Assembly (NCBI RefSeq): GCF_033568475.1
Contig: NC_133122.1
Coordinates: 14,822,763-14,886,762, forward strand
Reading direction: 5' to 3'
Length of the DNA stretch: 64,000 bases
Source: Henckelia pumila
Lineage: Eukaryota > Streptophyta > Magnoliopsida > Lamiales > Gesneriaceae
The notes beneath the pieces are model-generated. The model was not told the origin of the DNA. It did not search any database and saw only the letters and a list, made by a program, of their open reading frames with translations. The first letter of the stretch is position 1. Each line of letters starts with the position of its first letter. Position numbers and translations under genes: made by a program. Positions 35,823 through 48,564 of the stretch are shown piece after piece.

Positions 35823-38800
35823 TTAATCGTGCTGTAGTCGAGTGAAGTGAAACTCTATCTGCAGACGGTGATGTAGAGGCGTCGATTTCATTAAACCTTT
35901 CTTGATATCAGCTTCAAGCTCTCTGATCGGAATAGCAGCCAAGAAACTTTTTATGTACTCTTTGCAGGCCTCTTTACCTCGACAAACAATCTCGTTTTCT
36001 TCTTCGTTCGTCATTTGTTCCTCGGATTCACTCGAAGACTTCTCTTCTTGGGAAGCTTCGGTGGAGTTCATAGGTTTATCTTCTGATGATTGACCAGCAT
36101 TCGGCTGTTTATAGATGGTTGTTTTCTTGTCAAATTTCAGTATATAAGCCTGGTTGCATCCCTCGTACAGTCGCTCCCCTAACGTGTCGATGATATAGTA
36201 AGCATCTGTTTCAACCTTCAGAACGAAAAAATGATCGTTCCAACTAACTATGAAAACTCTAGCCTCGGCATCACAAGTGGAATGGTTGATCTCATCCCAT
36301 ATACTGTCGAACGACATTGCACCATGCAGAAAATCGAAGTTCCCTCCTTCCACCCCATCAGGAAGGAAAAACCCGATAAATGATTTCGCAGGAACTACAC
36401 TAAGATCACGGACTTTGGCTTCCATGACAGTATCAAGGTCAAAATGCTTATCAGGAAACCGTTCCCTGTATGTATCATGGACACAAAGATTTCTCCATTC
36501 CAAGGAACCGTCTCTGATCAAAGCATCAAACTGCGATTTAATAGGCATGAGATTATGGTTGTTCTGTAGCCAATCGGCAATAACAGCAACAAGTGCTGTA
36601 CAGGCACTTTCTCCAGCAGCACGTTCGCTTCTCTGATCGATTGAAGCAAAAAAGACTTGTGTTTGAATCTTCATATGCCCATCTCTGCTTGTTATTTCTT
36701 TCTGCTCCCATGTGCCAATAGTAAAACTATCATCACCAAACTCAGATACCGATGATCGATTTGCATTGGAGTCTTCATCAGTTCTGTGCCACTGCAAAGA
36801 AAGTGCATAGCTAGATTATTTGCCTTGACAATAGCAAGAAATATATTTACATGTCAGATAAACCAAAAATTTCACATTTGTGCCCAGAAACATACTTCTG
36901 AAGCAAAAAATAACTTGAACGCCAGTCTATTTAGGCTTTTAGCACAAGATTTCTTACCCCAAAAGAGAGAGATTCGTCCGAGCTGAGCTGCCTGCGGTCA
37001 AAGTCTATATCATCTCCACCATCTTCTCCATAAGCCTTTTTAAGCAATGGTTCCCCTTTAGACTTAGGAGACCTAAAACTCAGCTTCCTCTTCCTCCAAG
37101 GCAAAATGCTACGTCTGGAATTCTCTATCGGTAATTTCTCCGGCATGGCGAAACTTGGATCCTCTATGCGAGAGCAGCCAACATCTGACCTGCGTCGGTT
37201 GCTGTAGTAAATCCAATCCTCAGCTTCATTACTGACTCTAGCACTAGAATTATATGATACACCAGCATAATTAGCATGTGCCAATGTCCCATAGCTAAAT
37301 GACTTTCGAACCGCGGATTCTTCCTTATTTTCGTCAGTTTCCCCATCCTCAAAATCTTCAAGAGAATCGGAGTCAAAAGGGTAGGCATAATCACCCTCAC
37401 TCTTGACCGAGCACAGGCCGTCACTACCCTCCTCACGGCATGCCTTTTTAGCTTTACGAGTAGAAACATACTCGGTAAATAATTTTACCTTCATAAAACC
37501 AGCTTTTAATGCAGAAACCTCGTCTTTCTCAGTAGAAGAAGTTTCCGCAGATGCTGCAGGAGATGGAACAGGTAATATTGGACTTTGCAACAGCTCTGTT
37601 GGTTCTTGTGTGGCTCTAAGTTCCCATAAACCAAGAGATATCTGAAATATAAATGAAGATTAGTTAGTTAAATGGGCATATGGCAGATCATGAGTTAGTG
37701 TTAAAAATGAAAAATCAGTTACTTACATGGAGGAAGGGACAATGCTCACCCCCGCCACCAGCTAATGTCAAGGGAATTTTGATGTCAATGGCTTGCTCGG
37801 TCGTCCTAGACATATAATCAGCAAGATTGAGGACTGCTGATCCAACGACAGAATATTTGTTCTTCACCCCTTGATAGATCCCCTGATCAAAATCCAAACA
37901 GGTTCAGTTCTCATATCCCCAAAACTTAATTTCTTAAGTCGGCTATCGTTCACTAAGTAGTCCAATGCTGACAGGAGCACGTCTCAAATGAGAGAACGAC
38001 ACAATCCATAGGTTCCATAATCATTGGCATCTCAGGCCATTTGATCATGCTTTAACCAAACGACCAACCAAATTAACAGGCAAAAAAATGATTAAACAAA
38101 AGTACAATGCACCAGATTTTGGTATCAGAGATGAGGATCACCAAAAAGTACTCTGAAATTGCAGAATCTACAATCTCAGATACATAGATAACCAACATTT
38201 TAGAGATCATCATCATAGTTCATCTTTCAAAGAAAATATTTGACAAACAAATCAACAAATTTGACATAGCAAGATCCATAAAGATTCAAAGTCAGAAGAA
38301 GAAGAGCAATAGAAATACAAGTAGCATAGTAATTGACAATGATAAAGAAATAAATGCAACCCGAAAAGAACATGGGCCTTAATTATATATCCTCCTATAA
38401 TAATTGGAGAGAAATAACGAATAACCAAAACTAGAGTCACAAGAATGAGAGCACATGATGTTCAGACAAAAAAAAGAAAAGAAAAGAATGAGAGCACATG
38501 CAATACATACATTGCACCAGTACTACACGCAAAACCAGTCAAGATTTTATCCACAAAGCAAGATAAGAATTTATAGATACATCTTAAACCAATTAATTAA
38601 TTCCATAGCAAGTTTTCGTTTTTTTTCCCCTCAAGTCTGAGTGTTTCCAAGAAGACACCAATTTTGAAATCAAAGTATCAAATGCAGGTGCAGAGGAAAA
38701 AAGATCAAACCCCAAACTGAACTTGAGGGATTACCCAAGGGGATAGAAATTATAATTAAAAGGAATCCAAGAAAATACACTGAAAGACAAGAGAAATAAC

Positions 38801-39158
38801 CCACATGCAAAACAGTGAAGTTGATCTCCCAAGGATGGAAAGCATTGTCCTTGTACCCAGAAAGGCTGCAAATGCTCTGAAACTCCTCTCCCCACTCCAC
38901 CAAAACGGCGCCGTTGAACTCATCGACCCTTCTCACATTCTCCTCACGAGTACAGTTTCTTTTCACACTTCTCCTGAACGAGCCCAAAGAAAACTTCGGA
39001 CCCTTCCATCTGATCTCCACTGCGAGACTGCCATTCTCCTTCTCTGGACTCTCCTGCATCCAATCGCCACCCTCAAACCTCAGCACCGCGAGCTTAACCT
39101 CGTATTTTCTTGAAATCAGCGGCGGCCAAGGCCTCCACCTCATCATCTTCACCACCAT
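35823..39158 (-). CDS. NT-C2 (EEIG1/EHBP1 N-terminal) domain protein
   Basis: Four exons on the minus strand (38805-39158, 37727-37882, 36958-37641, 35823-36791), all phase 0 with GT-AG signals, give 720 residues. The ATG at 39158 opens MVVKMMRWRPWPPLISRKYE, the canonical start of this plant family. Residues 1-170 form the NT-C2 domain, with FEGGDW, VEIRWKG, VEWGEEF, FHPWEINFTVLH and VGSAVLNLADY. The middle (about 190-420) is acidic and serine-rich, probably disordered. The C-terminal third holds a conserved globular region (about 440-640) with ACTALVAVIADWLQ, FIGFFLPDG and IVSWNDHFFVLK, then a Glu/Ser-rich linker and a short conserved tail. Related Arabidopsis proteins include At3g11760. NT-C2 domains are thought to link membranes to cytoskeleton or endocytosis; the plant role is not established. 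The reading frame is intact. Confidence 0.87.
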
Positions 39159-39486
39159 CTGGGTCAAATTTCAAGAAACGGAAAAGGAGTCAAGAAAGAC
39201 TGGAATTTTGGAAGCAAGATTCCTCTTTCTAGGTGGGTTTGGGGAAAAAAAATCCTTTTCAAATCCCAGATAAGGGGAAAAAATAAATGGAAGATCTGTG
39301 AACACTTAATGGGTTTTGTTTCCCAAGCAGAATGCTGATGGGAAAGAATGGTTTATTTTTAGGACTCCACAATGAATTGTTGGGAGGATTTCTCTCCGGA
39401 AATAAGGAAAAGGTGGGGAGGAATATGCCGTTATTTACCTGGCTTTTCACGGTATAATAATTGCAGCGTGGCTATACATACATGGA

Positions 39487-39500
39487 GATATATAGAGAGA
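39487..39500 (-). promoter_or_regulatory. Candidate TATA box and CT repeat of the NT-C2 gene
   Basis: On the minus strand TCTCTCTCTCTATATATCTCC lies about 335 bases upstream of the start codon: a CT repeat directly followed by a TATATA core. No ATG occurs on the coding strand between this point and the start codon, consistent with a 300-base leader. Confidence 0.4.
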
Positions 39501-39509
39501 GAGAGAAAC

Positions 39510-41050
39510 AAGTGCATCCGTATGTAGAGAGGGAAACATAGTGGAGATGCGAGGAAGCAGCAACTAAGTTGACTTGGTTACGCAGTTTTTGGATCATCGA
39601 AGATCGCATTCAAAATTCGGATTAGTTACGAACTTAAGGGGATTATTATTATTTTATTATTGTTATTATGATTTCTTGCCACTATTTATCTAAGATGAGG
39701 TCTTTCATGACTATTTTTCATTTTGACTTAAAAGTAATATTTTTTCAGTCATGTGATCGAATAAGAGATTTTTTTATATATTTAAAATTGACTCATAAAA
39801 TAATCTTATCGATTTATCTATTTATCTCATTTACTGTTTTGAATCATCTATGTTATCTTTACTTCTATGCTATATAATAAAAAACTTTTAAAATAACTAA
39901 CTTGATAATTCAATGGATAAACAAAAATATATTTATTTCATCAAATAAAAATGGTTACAACAAACTTATTTCTGTAAATTGTAAAAGTAGTTAAAATGAT
40001 TTGTTAATTAAATTACTATCTTAAAGATTTTCTTAAAAAACAGGTAAGAGATTTTTAAGAAAAAATTAATTATATGAAAATTTTGTGCACGTGAATCATT
40101 GTGTGCTTGATTTTTTAGTCATAATAATGAAAGAAATAATTTTTTTATAAAAAAACATAAGCGTGGATTGCCAAATTTTTAATGTAGCGCTTACGAGTTA
40201 ATGATAAAGTTTTAATTAGTATAATGTACAAAGAACGTTTATTTATGGAAAATATCATCTACGTACGAAAAATATAAGATAAAGAAATATTAATTAAATC
40301 CAAGATATAATGAGTGTTTACATGGTTTAAGCAATCCACTTTCCAAAATATTTAAAACTACTAAAATATCTTTTATCGATACTTTGAATTTTTAAATAAT
40401 TTAATATAATATTTAATTTTTTACAGGAAATCTATTTAACATCAAGAAAAAATTAGGCATACATATATCGGCTCAACTTTTTATATTTCAATTTAGTCCA
40501 TATACCGGATGATATATTGTTAATCCATAAATGAATTTGGAGTTATTATAAAAATATGAAGGAATAACTAGTTCATCATCCCCCTTTTTTTCCTCAATTG
40601 AGCTAGATTTAATTATTTCACTCCATATTATTTTCACAGCATTGATCGAGTGATGACGCCAACCTTGCATCATCAACGAGCCATGTCCCGTTAATTATGA
40701 AAAATATTATTAGAGCGACCAAAATATATAATAACGCATGCAATCTATAATGATTATTGCCTCAATATTTTTAACGTGCCTTAAGTGATAAGTGGGTTGC
40801 CTGTATTTTCCCCCAAAAACAAATTAGGAATTCATACTTGTTGCGACCATAAAAAAAAAAGGAGGAGAGAGAAGTTAGGGAAATTTTTTTTATTTATTGA
40901 CGATGACCTATATAAATATAATGGTGTTGATAGGTTACACCTAAAAACTCAATTGGGTTTTAGCCCAATCATGAAGGTCTACTCTAAATATTTTTGAGGC
41001 ACAAGTTTATTTAAATATTATATATATTTAATTCAAGTAGACCCTGAATT
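39510..41050. other. Intergenic, AT-rich
   Basis: No gene recognised. 39690-39850 resembles the degenerate GTGAGAC-type foldback element seen at 41570-41750. Reading frames are short and lack domains. Confidence 0.5.
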
Positions 41051-41054
41051 CTAC

Positions 41055-41370
41055 AAAAGCCCATAAGAGGCTTAAGCCCGTGAAACTTTCCGAATATCTA
41101 TAAATAGCTCAAGTCATCTCATTATTAAGCTACACACTTTTCTTTAGCACTATAACGCTCTACTCTCGATTATTATTCCTTGAGTAATCACTGAATTGAG
41201 CGTCGGAGTGCCTTCGCCGGAAACCCTCTCGGCTCCTGACTTTTTTTTGTGACGTAGGAATAACCCACTGAAGATCTCCCAAGGGAACGTACAAGGACTT
41301 ATTGATACTCCAAACTTTGTGAAAGCAACGTGTCGAGTACAAATGATTTTTTGCTACATCAGGTGTACAA
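41055..41370 (+). mobile_element. LTR or TRIM fragment
   Basis: A TATA box (CTATAAATAGC, about 41098) is followed by a leader and the block GAATTGAGCGTCGGAGTGCC (41193 on), CGCCGGAAACC and a tail ending TTGCTACATCA near 41360. The layout parallels 8711-8900. No internal domain is attached, so it is a solo or truncated element. Confidence 0.45.
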
Positions 41371-41569
41371 ACTCGAATATACTTACGTTCAATACATATT
41401 TAAACCAAGTATAAAATTATTTCAATCTTTTTTAACAAAAAGTTCAATATTTTTAAATATGTATATGTGTGTGTGAATGTATCTCACGTTTTATTGATCT
41501 ATATATGTGAGACGAGTTGATCTGGTCTATATTTGGAATGCAAAATAATATTTTTGACATAAAAATTAA

Positions 41570-41750
41570 TCAGAAAAGCTCTGGTGAGACCGTCTCATGA
41601 GTTAATGTGAGACAAATCTTTTATTGATCAACCATGAAAAATATGACTGTTTTTTTATGGAAAAACATATTATTTTTCGTTTTATATATAGATCGGATCG
41701 ATTCATTTTCAAAGTATTCATAAAACCGTCTCGCAAAAAAATTTCTAAAA
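41570..41750. mobile_element. MITE-like element with AGACCGTCTC motifs
   Basis: GGTGAGACCGTCTCATGAG at the left and AAAACCGTCTCGCAAAA at the right, with TGTGAGACAAAT inside. These are hallmarks of a very common plant foldback element. Exact ends are not clear. Confidence 0.5.
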
Positions 41751-42502
41751 ATAATACATTTTTTTAATGAATCTAGTTAATTAAATAGGATATCTCTCTA
41801 ACAAAATTGACATGTTTTAAACAATCTCATGAATCTAGTTTTTTGCTTTTGCCAAAAATACATAAAATATGAGCAGAATCCCCGTCCACGTACTAAAGGT
41901 GCAAGAAAATTGTACAATATCATTGACTATGTAACTAAAACGTAACCCAGCTGGATAATTCGAAAATATTACATGAATTTACACCACAAGATTATATGTA
42001 AATACCTACGACCGGCCATGTTTTATGCCGCCACGGAAACCCCATAATTAATAAATAAATCAACACTGAATCTTGAAATTAAATTCAAAGTTGGGAGGGT
42101 GATTGACTTCACGTGCACATAATTTGGAAGCACACAAAACAAGGGGATATAATTTGCATGTGGGATTTGCTTCAGCTATTGGGTAAGGGATTTCCTACGA
42201 GAAGCACACGTTTGAGGGACATAACACAGCTAGCTTCTTTACAGCTTCACCTTTCATTTTTGGAGCCTTCAAAAGTGGGAAACTTTTTTTGTGGTCTCTT
42301 TGTTTCCAAGTTGTCACGTTACCAACAGATTTTTTGGTGAGGTTTTTAATGGAGGAGGGTCCCCCTCTTTCACTTCATTTTAGGCATCAATATGTAATAT
42401 TCATGTATTCACCTCCAGCCTTATAATATATTATATATTTACGTATGGTATATGCGTTGAGATATGGATCATTGGTTACTGTTAAAAATTGACTTGGACC
42501 TA

Positions 42503-42730
42503 ACTCAAGAGGTGAGGGTTGCCTTTGTCTATATTAATGGCTCCCAGAAATTCTATCCAACCGATGTGGGACAATATTCAACACACCCTCCACACGCCCA
42601 GGAATGAACATCTGGAGCGTGGAGATATTAACTCACCTCAAAAGCTAGCTCAAGAGGTGAGGGTTGCCCTTGTCTATATTAAGGGCTCTCAGGAACTCTA
42701 TCCAACCGATGTGGAACAATATTCAATAGT
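42503..42730. repeat. Two direct copies of a roughly 80-bp repeat
   Basis: CTCAAGAGGTGAGGGTTGCC, GTCTATATTAA, TCTATCCAACCGATGTGG and ACAATATTCAA occur in the same order at 42503-42577 and 42651-42727. The spacer contains ACACACCCTCCACACGCCC and TCTGGAGCGTGGAG. The phrase 'CCAACCGATGTGGGAC' is widespread in plant genomes as part of a dispersed repeat. Confidence 0.65.
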
Positions 42731-42759
42731 TACACATTTCACAATTAGATTATTACTAC

Positions 42760-43221
42760 AAAGATAACATTTCATTAACCCGTTTTCCGATTTGCGAGAA
42801 AGAAAAAAAAAGTGTTTTGAAATATAAAATTGGAGCACGTGATCACAATAATTAGTAGACAAATTCAACAAGAATGTGTTGGAGTGAAAATAGTATTATG
42901 TAACAAATTCATTAAAAAGGAAACAAGTAGCCGTGCGCATGTCGTTTTGTGAAATGCGTGTGATGGCTGTTCGTTGGCATCTTACGGCCTTCTGGCTTAT
43001 AATAATAATATTAAGAAGAATAATAATAATATACTCTTATAATCTCAATTAGAAAAGGGGGAAAAAATTTAGAGAATAATGTTGTATGTAGTCAGAAAAT
43101 ACCATTATCCGGTTATATAAAATTCGGAGATCCGAGTGATCGGTTATTATTTCAACGAGTCAAAAAAAAAAATAAAATTTGAGGGTTGTTACCTGTATCA
43201 TTAATCAAAAAGGGTTAATTC
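42760..43221. other. Intergenic
   Basis: No gene seen. Contains short AAT repeats (42999-43034). Confidence 0.5.
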
Positions 43222-43384
43222 GGGTTTAGTACATGCCGCCGGCAAGGCACTACCCTGGGGTGATGTGTACTCCCATGATTGGTCAAAATGAGTGTGTTTC
43301 ACGTGGGGTCCACTGATTTTAACCAATCATGAGCCGCCACATCACCCGTAGGGCACTACCTTGCGGGCAGCATCTACTCAACCC
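43222..43384. mobile_element. Compact foldback MITE with long arms
   Basis: The left arm (GGGTTTAGTACATGCCGCC..., 43222-43287) and right arm (ending ATCTACTCAACCC) are reverse complements over about 65 bases, sharing GGCAAGG(C/T)A(C/G)T, CCCTR(C/G)GGGTGATGTG and CATGATTGGT. The loop is about 30 bases. The element is much richer in GC than its surroundings. Flanking duplication unclear. Confidence 0.7.
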
Positions 43385-46300
43385 TCAAGATGCTGCCGCC
43401 TTGAACCATTGGTTGTCTGACACATGGCATTATTTTGTAAATTTTTTTTAAAAGTAAAAAAAATTAATGGGATGAGTTAGTAGTATCTTTCACCAACCCT
43501 GGTTAACCATGGATATTTGAAAAATTCAAAACGAATCTCTTTCTTCCCGCGTGGTTGAGCTCACCATCAACAACATTTACTGCCCAAAATCTCTTCTCTC
43601 CCTTCGCTTCTCTTCGCCACTCACCATCGCTTCTCCTCGCCGTCACCGGAAATCTCCAAGAGTACAAGGAAGAATGTGGAGAAAGAAAGAGGGACGACTC
43701 AAAAAATAAAGAGATCTGCTGCTGTGAAACCTTGTGGGCGCTGGTAATGCTCTTGGAATCTCTTGTCGGAAGTAATAGCCAGTTTATACATAAAGTATTA
43801 TGATTTTGAACTCTTAAATTTTAGTTGATATCTCATCCTATTGTTTCTTTTGCTAGCTACTTCGTGAGTTGGATAATCTTAATCACCGCTAAGCCGTTTT
43901 ACTCCAAATGTCATCATGTCTTGCACGTTTTTCCTCTTTTTTCTTCAGGCATTGCTTCTGGTTCCTTGAAAATAAGTTTATCTAGTTTTTTTTTTGACAC
44001 CTGTGCAACCTAGATTTCAATACAAAATTGAATTTATTAACTAAATGTCATATTTGAAGAAATAAACTGCTATTAGGCTAGAAAATGCTGTGAGAGAATG
44101 TCTTGGAAACATTGCAAACCATTCCGGAACTAACTCCGCATGAATCAGTGCTTCTTGGTGGTGTCAAACTTACATAATAATAACTTGCAAAACTTTCTTA
44201 AATACTATTAGGACACATTGAATTCCTTTATTAACTAAATATCATATTTGAAGAAATAAACTGCTATTAGGACACATTGAATTCCTTGCTTGAGACCCCT
44301 CCGGTGGATGATGCATTGTATCGTTCTTTGAAAGCTAATCATGATTATGAAACGATTATTAATGAGCTGTGTTTTGAGGGGGCACGGTGGCATGACCCCG
44401 TGAAATTTTCACATTTTTCTTGAGACAAGTTGATCCGTCAAACTATCACGAATGCCCACTTGAGCTCGATGGAAGCCCTGATGCGCGGCATGGCCACACA
44501 GATGGGATTGGATCCTTCTATTTGTCCTACCCCACCGCCGTATCCACCGCCTTTCGTGTTCCAATATGCTGCCCCATGTCAAGAATTTAAAGATGGTGTT
44601 CCACCCCCTGAGGTCTAATGGTATGAAAGTTATTTTATCTATAGCTCTTGTAATTTGCTACATTTCGGTCCACGCATTCATTTTCTGATGTTCTATTGCA
44701 ATGATACAACATATTTTAAAAATTGTCGCCACCACTTCACCCAAAATATTAATGTTAATGCACCACTTCACTCAAATTATTCCAGGAATTGTCAACCAAA
44801 GGAATCATTCACTCCATCAGATGTTGAAAAGGTGTTATGGGCTTCTGCTATTGGTTCCAAACCAAGTACCTCCTCATCAAAGACAATATTTTATTTGATG
44901 TATCGGTGTATGGAATGGTGACTAACTTGTATTGTACCAAATGCTGACAGCACATAAATATTTTATAGGAGGTATCGGTTGTATGGAATGGAACGAGACA
45001 TGTTTTTATTTTATGTTGGATGTATCGGTCGCATGGAGTTTCTTAATATGTCGCTTCACTCTTAATATGGAGTTTTTTATCACCCCAATCCTTGGATTCA
45101 TTTGGCTCGCTTGTTCGGGTGCATTTCCCTCTTTTTTCTGCTTCCTTGTTACCATCTTGTCCTCATCAACAGAATGTGATCTTTTCTCTTGAACCTCAAG
45201 ATACACAGAGAGAATCCAAAAATATATGAACATGGCTCTTCCAAGATTTTTTCAGTATATTTTAATTCCAACTATAAAATTTTGTGGCAAATATAATACA
45301 CCATGCCCAATATCCACTGAAATTTCGGAGTCAAGAAACAACAGCAGCATAAAATCAGATATTATTTAACATGATCAAACTGAAAGACAACTCCATCTCA
45401 TAAACAAACCTTCATTTTAACAGCAAGTTCTGATTGGTTTCTTCCTAAGATGAAGAACAAAGTTTTACCTCAAAAAAAAAATAAAAGAACCAACTAATCT
45501 AACCAAAGGTGCATGCAAAGAACTCCAAGGGAGCAAAAAGTATGTTATATTCATAATATTAACAGAAAGTATGCTATTTTAAAGGGAGATTCATCAATAG
45601 CAGAACAGAACAATGCTAACGTTTACAATCACTTAATGCTTTCAAAATACTAAATACACTAAACGGGTCTAACATTATATTACATTTTCTAACAAAAACT
45701 ATCGACGACCACTCATTCTTATCACTTGAAACTTTTGTTTCATCTCTTCCATTTTCTCCATAATCTGCAAAGATGACCCAACTGAAAGTAAATAAATAAG
45801 TTAAAATAAAAAAGAAGCTATATTTACTAAATCATACTCTGAAGCTATATTTACTAAATCATAGTACCCAGTAAATTAAGAAATAATGATAAATAAAACG
45901 ACTACACATCAATAGCTAAATCTAACCAATACACAACCCAATGAACTCCTATATAAACAAACAAATTACACAAATATAAAACACATTTATTGGATATTTA
46001 ATGAAATGCATCATGCTTTCTACTTTCCCTCAAAATTGATTTACAAAATCATTACACCAAACAAATTAAACCTTGATTTACAAAATAATTACACGAAGCA
46101 AATTAAGACGGAACGATCTGCACAAAATGATCAATACAGTAGAATCTAACCAATACACAACCCATCAATTCCTAAATATGGACAAAGAAATCACACAATC
46201 ATGGCATATAAACGCATTTACTGGATGTCTGGATATTTAATGAACTAATTTATTGACAGAATGATAAAATACAAACAAATTTACCTTGATATTGATTCAA

Positions 46301-46578
46301 GATGTCATCTTTGGGTCTTGAAGAAATGAATTTTTTTTTTTAAAGAGATGTACTTGCACTGGATCACGAGAAAGTGCACTAGTTAAGTGAGTGAGAGTGA
46401 AAAAAATTTAAAAAAGAACACCATAACGTGAGGTAAAAAGCAAAATGAAGTGGATTAATTTTAAAGTATCATGAATAAATGTATGGAAATATGAGGAATT
46501 GAACACGGTCATGTGAAGGAAGTCGGAGTTGATGGCGGATATCTGGGCGGAAACAGCAGGTCACCAAAAGCACCGTAG
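43385..46578. other. Gene-poor stretch with an unrecognised coding-like patch
   Basis: 43555-43800 (+) looks like a CT-rich leader or short ORF. 44430-44618 (+) has a 62-codon frame, ending in proline-rich PTPPPYPPPFVFQYA, that reads like the tail of a plant transposon or gag-like protein, but I cannot assign it; the frame upstream is closed by stops. A short sequence, ACTAAATNTCATATTTGAAGAAATAAACTGCTATTAGG, is duplicated in pieces near 44040-44076 and 44234-44271. 45200-46570 shows no gene. Confidence 0.4.
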
Positions 46579-46579
46579 A

Positions 46580-48564
46580 GTGGATCTCCGTTTCTAAATT
46601 CTCTATTTTTGAATAATTAAACAAAATCGAATACGAGATCCATAAAAAAAAATCGAATCAATTTTTTTTTTTTTTAAAGGAAAAAGCACTGCGCGGCCGT
46701 GCCATAATCAGGCGTGGCCGCGCCGAGCCTTCGCAAACACATGCGCGCCCGCGCTATACTCACGCACAAAACAATCAAAAGCTCCCAGGGGTTGCCCGCC
46801 CGCGCGTCTACATGGAGCGCCCGCGCTGCCTCTTCGAACTAAGGCAAAAATGACTTCAAAATTACTTTCCAAGTTCCATCTACAATACCAAAAGCAACCA
46901 AGATTCAAACATCATAAATACATGAAATCTAAGGAGTTGAAACACCAACAAAACGATGTTTAACAGTACAAGTTCGACGGTAGGGATTCGTTCGACTAAT
47001 CAAAACAGTACAAATCCAAAAGGTACGACCCTACGACACACGGTGTCCCACTTCTATCATCACACCCCGAGCTAACCCAAACGACTTGGTCCCGCTCCTG
47101 ATCCTCCTGTTGCCAAGTACACATACAAACAAAGACAACAGCCGCATAAACCGGTTAGAAATATAATTTCTAAATAAAAGAGACAGACATGCAATATTAA
47201 GTAAACACCTCAGATTGAAATGTAATAATCAATAACAAATCAAAATGAGAATGAATGAATGCATGACTTCAAAAACTCGGGACTATCAAATCAGATAATC
47301 AAAATATCCATCGTTATTCGGTTGGGATCCCGGGACCAAGTCTTCACAACAACTCACCGATACACCCATTCGGGGTGGTTGTCGTTCAACTCAACCCCTA
47401 GACTTCAGAGCAACTATAAGAAGTATTCTGGCAATTGGAAAAACTCGAAATCCAAAGCCACTTCAATATAGCTCCCTAAATCGTCTAATTTCAAAACGAA
47501 TCGAGAAATCGGCTCAATATGGAATGCAAGTGAAAATAGAATGACAATCAAATTCACTCAAGCAAATAAACATGTAGTATGTGATTTTCGGGAACTCGAG
47601 AATGAGTCGATCTCGAGTATTCTTTCCCATTCGTTTCATTGTCGACTTTTACCTTTTCTCGAAACTTCAAGTGATTCCTGTCAACAAGAAATAACTCGAT
47701 ATCATAGTCTATTCGGATAACAAACTCAAAGTCGATACAACAATCAATAATATACCGTCTTCAATTCTTCAATCGATAAACAGGTCTCCAAGTTCGATCA
47801 ACTCCCGAATCCTCAATCAACTGTCAAAACATCGAATACGGACTCAATATCAACTCGGAATTCAAACTCAATCAAATTCGATATACAACTCAAACCGAAC
47901 CAAAACCTATAACTCCAACTTGATTTCGACGGCATAACGGCTATAAACTGACTATCCGGAAATACAAACCATCAAACAACAATCACAATAACTCAATCAT
48001 CATCTCAATCCATCAAAACAACTCAAATCCAACCTCAATCAATATCATCATTTTCGAATTTAAGCCTAGAAATTCATATAAAATCTAAACTTCATTTTTT
48101 TTTCCAAACCGACTTCGAATACACGATCTATGCTAGCTCAAGAATAACATACTCCAATATTATCAAATTCTGACAACTCAACAAAATTGAAGTTCAAGAG
48201 ATCGTAGCAAAACTTACGTCTAAATGAAGCCCTCGTTGCGGTGATCGTGAATCTCAACTCGGAATTAAAATCTAACGGTCGGATCGAGCGAATCAGGGGA
48301 AAGGAAAAGCTTGAAAGCCATCCATGGCTTCGATCAGTACGTACGAGCGAGAGAGAGGGAGGAGAAGGGAGAGGGATGGAGTGATGTGATGGAGAGGATG
48401 ACAACTTGCTTGATAATAATAATAAAGTCCAACTTTTGCATTTCAGTCCTTTATTTCTCCAAAGTTGAAAAGTGACCCTCTGCGAAATATCAAAACAATC
48501 CTCAATTACTGAAAACCCTGATTAACTCGATTAAACTTAATTATAATAACATCGGGGCATTACA
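46580..48564 (-). mobile_element. 3' LTR of element A
   Basis: This LTR of about 1.98 kb is paired with the one starting at 59756. The left end is degenerate (TGGATCTCCGTTTCTAAAT against TGTGAGACCCCGTTTCTAAAT), and the right end is CGGGGCATTACA at 48564. Its GC-rich motifs are decayed (for example GGCGTGGCCGCGCC against GGCGCGACCGTGCC at 59883). A polypurine tract (ATTCTTCCCCTCTAAG, read on the minus strand) follows at 48565. Confidence 0.85.

Noticed and set aside
36250-36636. 128-codon plus-strand frame
   Set aside because: It lies antisense within exon 4 of the NT-C2 gene and is a shadow of that frame.
38120-38130. TGGTATCAGAG, matching a tRNA-Met primer binding site, in intron 1 of the NT-C2 gene
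   Set aside because: No adjacent LTR terminus or retroelement sequence; an 11-base match alone is not enough.
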